In this document: in pieces, positions 61,143 to 64,000 of the stretch
How positions within the stretch are numbered: the first letter of the stretch is position 1
Layout: each line of letters begins with the position of its first letter
Position numbers and translations under genes: made by a program
Source: Alkalihalobacillus pseudalcaliphilus
Lineage (GTDB): Bacteria > Bacillota > Bacilli > Bacillales > Bacillaceae_D
DNA length: 64,000 bases
Reading direction: 5' to 3'
Assembly (NCBI GenBank): GCA_001038565.1
Contig: LFJO01000003.1
Location: 18,426 to 82,425 of the forward strand
The notes under the pieces: model-generated
The model's input: the letters and a program-made list of their open reading frames with translations, nothing else
The model's database searches: none
Told to the model about the DNA's origin: nothing

Positions 61143-62180
61143 ATGGGAGTAAAACGATATAACGGAAAGCTAATGTTTATTGGAACTTATCATACAAAAC
61201 AAGAAGACGCTATACTCGTCTACGAGCAGCAGTCTGACTATTCATGGCAACAAGTTGGTCGTACAAATGGGATTAGTAATCCATCATATGTGACCTTAAA
61301 TCAAAATGGTGATCGACTCTATGCAGTTAGTGAGGTTAAGGAAGGAGCTGTTGTTTGTTATGAGGTGGTTAGGAAAGACCATTCAATTCTTTTAAATGAA
61401 CTTAATAGAATTGACATTCAGCAACATTCCCCATGTTTTATTACTTTAAGCGAAGAAGAAGATGCTATTTTTGTTACCAATTATGGGGCAGGCACAGTTA
61501 CGGTTCTCTTATTAGATGAAGATGGACGATATAATCAGGTAAGACAACAGTTAGACTTTACAAACTTTGGACAACAGAGTCATCCACACCAAATAAAAAG
61601 ACTGACTCAAAATTACTACCTTATAACGGATTTAGCTTTAAATCGGCTATTTATTTATCAATGGGATACTAAGAGTAAGAAGTTCCATTTTTGTTTCGAG
61701 CAAGAAGCGAAGGCCGGTGCTGGTCCGAGGCATTGTGAATTTGATGAAAACTCAAATTCCGTTTATGTAATCAATGAACATGTATGGACGGTCAGTGCGT
61801 ATGATTTTAATATAACTGAGCAGAAGTTAACTCATAAACAAGAAATCGCGACAATTCCGAAAGAGTTTCATTTGAAAAATTATGGTGCAGATATTCATTT
61901 AGATCAGCATAATAGGGTTTTGTATACATCAAATAGGGGCCATCATAGTATTACAGCGTATAAATTAAATGAAAAAGGGGATTTACATATGCTCGACTAC
62001 ACGATGTTAGCAGGTGAGTGGCCGAGAAACTTTCATTTAGATGCTAAAAACCAGTTTTTATACGTGGCTAATGAACATACTAATTCTGTGCACCAGTTTA
62101 AAATAACAGGATTGGCTGATCTAAAAGAAGTGAGTGTTATCAATCATATACATAAGCCAGTCTGTCTGCAAATACGTTAA
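61143..62180 (+). CDS. Lactonase family protein coupled to the sugar ABC operon
   Basis: 345-aa seven-bladed propeller: MFIGTYHTKQEDAILVYEQ, QHSPCFITLSEEEDAIFVTN, GPRHCEFDENSNSVYVINEH, SNRGHHSITAYKLN, WPRNFHLDAKNQFLYVANEHT, HKPVCLQIR. Starts 19 bases after the permease with AAGGAGGACACG, so ATG 61143 is the start and the open frame overlapping the permease end is not used. It suggests that the imported compound yields, or is, a sugar (phospho)lactone. Distant paralogue of 41321-42364. Confidence 0.88.
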   Translation: MGVKRYNGKLMFIGTYHTKQEDAILVYEQQSDYSWQQVGRTNGISNPSYVTLNQNGDRLYAVSEVKEGAVVCYEVVRKDHSILLNELNRIDIQQHSPCFITLSEEEDAIFVTNYGAGTVTVLLLDEDGRYNQVRQQLDFTNFGQQSHPHQIKRLTQNYYLITDLALNRLFIYQWDTKSKKFHFCFEQEAKAGAGPRHCEFDENSNSVYVINEHVWTVSAYDFNITEQKLTHKQEIATIPKEFHLKNYGADIHLDQHNRVLYTSNRGHHSITAYKLNEKGDLHMLDYTMLAGEWPRNFHLDAKNQFLYVANEHTNSVHQFKITGLADLKEVSVINHIHKPVCLQIR

Positions 62181-62188
62181 CCAAAATA

Positions 62189-62217
62189 AAAAACCACGAG
62201 AAATCGTGGTTTTTTAT
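62189..62217. terminator. Terminator of the sugar ABC operon
   Basis: AAAAACCACGA/TCGTGGTTTTTT with a four-base loop; T6 on the plus strand, A6 upstream, so it can serve both directions. Confidence 0.92.
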
Positions 62218-62300
62218 TAGCTCAGCACGACCCCGCAGGACGCGAGGTATAATTTTTGGTAGCGACGAGTAGCGCTCTATGTTCCCACTAAATTTCAATT
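62218..62300. repeat. Family A repeat relic
   Basis: CTCAGCACGACCCCGCAGGACGCGAGG, TAATTTTTGGTAGCGACGAG, GCTCTATGTTCCCACTAAAT, TTCAATTAAAA; aligns with the 3' half of 39751-39926. Confidence 0.7.
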
Positions 62301-62318
62301 AAAAAATCTAGCTTTTAC

Positions 62319-62939
62319 TCATTGAATGAATTGCTGAATGAACTGTATTACATGGTCATCATTGGCAGAATTTTCATGCACCACTAGCATTGGATTGTAG
62401 CCGTCTAACCATTGAAAGGGATGAATATCAAAAAGTTGAATACCTTTGAAAGAAGGTGTCTTAACAGCGTTCAATTCAATTTCTATAAAACGATCCAACG
62501 GAATATTAAAAGGGGTTAACTGTAAGTTAGTAAATGGACCACTCTCAAAAAATTTTAAGTAATGTAATTCATCAAAGATATATAAATCAGGGGTCGTATC
62601 CTGAATCACAACTTGATTTTGATAAAACTGAGCTAAACCCTGATAATTATCAACCGATTCATTGGCATAAAGAAAATCAAGATGAATCGAATCCCAGCTA
62701 GGGAAAAGTAAATCAAGTTTTGTTTGAAAAGTATGTAAATTATCTTCGTTAAAATCACCAAAAATGATGATGTGAAGAGGTGCATCAATTTGTGAAGGGG
62801 AAGGGTTTGAATCTTTCTCTTGAAAAAAAACAAAGAATAAATAACCAATTAATAAAAGGGCAATCGCCGTTATCAGTGCGTGAAACTTATAATGGTAAAT
62901 AAAATGTTCCCATTTACTAGCAAGAGTTTTAAAATTCAT
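62319..62939 (-). CDS. Membrane-anchored protein with extracytoplasmic domain, 206 aa
   Basis: Not recognised. N-terminal cytosolic stretch, one transmembrane helix (FHALITAIALLLIGYLFFVFF), then an outside domain with alpha/beta pattern: HIIIFGDFNEDNLHTFQTKL, PSWDSIHLDFLYANES, DLYIFDELHYLKFFESG, LDRFIEIELN, NPMLVVHENS. The order recalls a truncated periplasmic-binding fold, but no family match can be named. AAGGAGC ribosome site. Convergent to the sugar operon. Confidence 0.7.
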   Translation of the reverse strand: MNFKTLASKWEHFIYHYKFHALITAIALLLIGYLFFVFFQEKDSNPSPSQIDAPLHIIIFGDFNEDNLHTFQTKLDLLFPSWDSIHLDFLYANESVDNYQGLAQFYQNQVVIQDTTPDLYIFDELHYLKFFESGPFTNLQLTPFNIPLDRFIEIELNAVKTPSFKGIQLFDIHPFQWLDGYNPMLVVHENSANDDHVIQFIQQFIQ

Positions 62940-63081
62940 AAGAAAAGCTCCTTATAATAAGTCGAATTTTTAGCAGATAATGAAACCATCATATCGACTA
63001 ATGGTGCTTCTTTATTATACTAAACAGCTAATTTAGTGGCTATATGTTTTCGTGGTTACTTGTCCTTTATATTTTGAAATC

Positions 63082-63109
63082 ACCTCCTTTTAGGCAAATG
63101 CATATCGTA
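63082..63109 (+). promoter_or_regulatory. Sigma-K-type promoter
   Basis: AC at 63082-63083, 17-bp spacer, CATATCGTA at 63101-63109, fitting the sigma-K pattern AC-N17-CATAnnnTA exactly. It predicts late mother-cell transcription starting near 63116, about 26 bases before the start codon. Confidence 0.6.
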
Positions 63110-63141
63110 TATAAATGATTTGTTATGAAAGGAGATTAATG

Positions 63142-63612
63142 ATGTACCCTAATTATCCACAATCATATACGCATTCTTATCCAAGCAATACAACGAACGG
63201 ACAATATATAAATGGAGACCGTTCATTTTTAGGAGGTTTTTTTCCACCTAATTTCCCACTTGGGCCGGGGAGTGGAGGACCTCCATTCAATCCGCCAGCT
63301 GGGCCGCCTTTTGGTCAAGGTCCCTTTAATCCGCCGTTTGGTGGAGGCAATCAAGCTCAGCCACCTTCAACACCTCCACCTGATATGAGTGTTTTGCAAA
63401 GTGCCGGTGTGACACCGTTTGCTGTTGATCCAGGTGCAATATCAGGTTGTATGTATCGATTTACTTTCATTCATCTAAATAACGGTCAATCGTTTTGGTT
63501 TTACCCAATTTTTGTAGGACGTACTTCAGTAGCTGGTTTCCGTTGGAATGGATTCCGCTGGACGTATTTCGGTATTGATACGAATAGAATTGCTTCATTC
63601 CAATGCGTATAA
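63142..63612 (+). CDS. Proline/glycine-rich protein, probable spore coat component, 156 aa
   Basis: N-terminal half (1-85) is rich in Tyr, Pro, Gly, Asn and Phe with short repeats (GGPPFNPPAGPPFGQGPFNPP); C-terminal 55 residues form a compact domain with GCMYRFTFIHLNNGQSFWF and RWNGFRWTYFGIDTNRI and two Cys. No signal peptide. Composition and the sigma-K-like promoter are those of mother-cell coat proteins (inference). ATG 63142 is chosen, seven bases after AAAGGAG; the in-frame ATG 63115 overlaps the -10/+1 region. Exact family not named. Confidence 0.65.
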   Translation: MYPNYPQSYTHSYPSNTTNGQYINGDRSFLGGFFPPNFPLGPGSGGPPFNPPAGPPFGQGPFNPPFGGGNQAQPPSTPPPDMSVLQSAGVTPFAVDPGAISGCMYRFTFIHLNNGQSFWFYPIFVGRTSVAGFRWNGFRWTYFGIDTNRIASFQCV

Positions 63613-63652
63613 GTATTATTTAATCAGCGAATATATGATATACGTATTTATC

Positions 63653-63698
63653 AAATAAAAGCCGTGACATTACAAATTATGTCAACGGCTTTTATTTG
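63653..63698. terminator. Terminator of the coat-like gene
   Basis: AATAAAAGCCGT-GACAT / ATGTC-AACGGCTTTTATT stem, eight-base loop. Confidence 0.88.
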
Positions 63699-63772
63699 AG
63701 CTTTTTAAGAACAAACATAATGAATAAGCATATGAACTAAAAGTCTAGAATCGTAAAATCAAGATGTTGATT

Positions 63773-63900
63773 GAGTGCATACAAAACGCACAAAGCGAAG
63801 CCCCATTCACTTCGCCACGAAAAAAGATGAAAGTGTGGTTTTGCTTTTAATTGGTGGCTTTTCATTCAATTCGTATAAGTGTTGTCAAGCTGCTGGCTTT
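63773..63900. repeat. Family C element (copy 4, degraded left end) plus repeat fragment
   Basis: Contains GCGAAG (63795-63800) pairing CTTCGC (63810-63815), CACGAAAAAAGATGAAAGT end at 63834, then GTGGTTTTGCTTTTAATTGG and GGTGGCTTTTCATTCAATTC, as near 22210 and 51330. The rest of the gap to the window end shows nothing else clear. Confidence 0.6.
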
Positions 63901-64000
63901 GATTCCCTTGAATAATTACACATGATACAAAGAAAATAAGAAGAACTTTAGTAAAAGTGTACACTTTATTGGATTAATCATATATAAATATAATATAGTG

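Overview
The window is a chromosomal segment of a low-GC, endospore-forming member of the Bacillaceae. The evidence is a complete spoIIIA operon, spoIVB, spo0A, a SpoIIP-type protein, Shine-Dalgarno sites of the AAGGAGG type, frequent TTG/GTG starts, and gene order matching the Bacillus subtilis mntR-to-bkd region. Extracytoplasmic proteins are strikingly acidic (SpoIIIAG, SpoIIIAH, most lipoproteins). Together with the gene content this suggests an alkaliphilic or haloalkaliphilic species; that is inference.

Layout. 1-11.2 kb: the 3' end of mntR, yqhO, yqhP, yqhR, aroQ, pepP-like yqhT, efp, yqhV and spoIIIAA-AH, all in the conserved order (yqhQ is missing). 11.4-24.8 kb: an unknown 125-aa gene, accB-accC-yqhY, nusB-folD-xseA-xseB-ispA, dxs-tlyA, then argR-recN. 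24.9-30.2 kb: spoIVB and spo0A, followed by an envelope-type trio (SteA-like, a family-2 glycosyltransferase, a MraY/WecA-like membrane transferase) and a convergent DUF2627 gene. 30.6-36.5 kb: a reduced branched-chain keto acid dehydrogenase cluster (bcd-lpdV-bkdAA-bkdAB-bkdB) without ptb, buk or bkdR. 36.6-39.7 kb: a small secreted protein, a zinc-binding lipoprotein with a 39-bp-repeat-encoded His-rich insert behind a Zur-type operator, brxB and an unknown gene.

From 39.7 kb onward the window is accessory: tRNA-Arg(CCG), lipoproteins, a lactonase, two GNAT acetyltransferases, a Usp/KdpD-like protein, a nucleotidyltransferase, a Nudix hydrolase, a HAD phosphatase, decayed genes, tRNA-Val(GAC), a SpoIIP paralogue, a penicillin acylase homologue, a gamma-glutamyltransferase, a sugar ABC importer (binding protein plus two permeases, no ATPase) coupled to a second lactonase, and a proline/glycine-rich gene with a sigma-K-like promoter, probably a spore coat protein.

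The most unusual content is not protein-coding. Many long intergenic gaps are filled by a mosaic of short dispersed repeat modules that share the end sequence ACTTTCATATAAAA or its inverse ATGAAAGT. They include a 62-bp hairpin unit whose stem arms differ between copies yet stay complementary, a roughly 170-bp unit in both orientations, a 225-260-bp unit, a GC-rich palindromic unit, and two local tandem amplifications (five 51-bp units near 21.8-22.0 kb; six and a half 52-bp hairpin units near 44.2-44.5 kb). No transposase, integrase or cas gene is present in the window.
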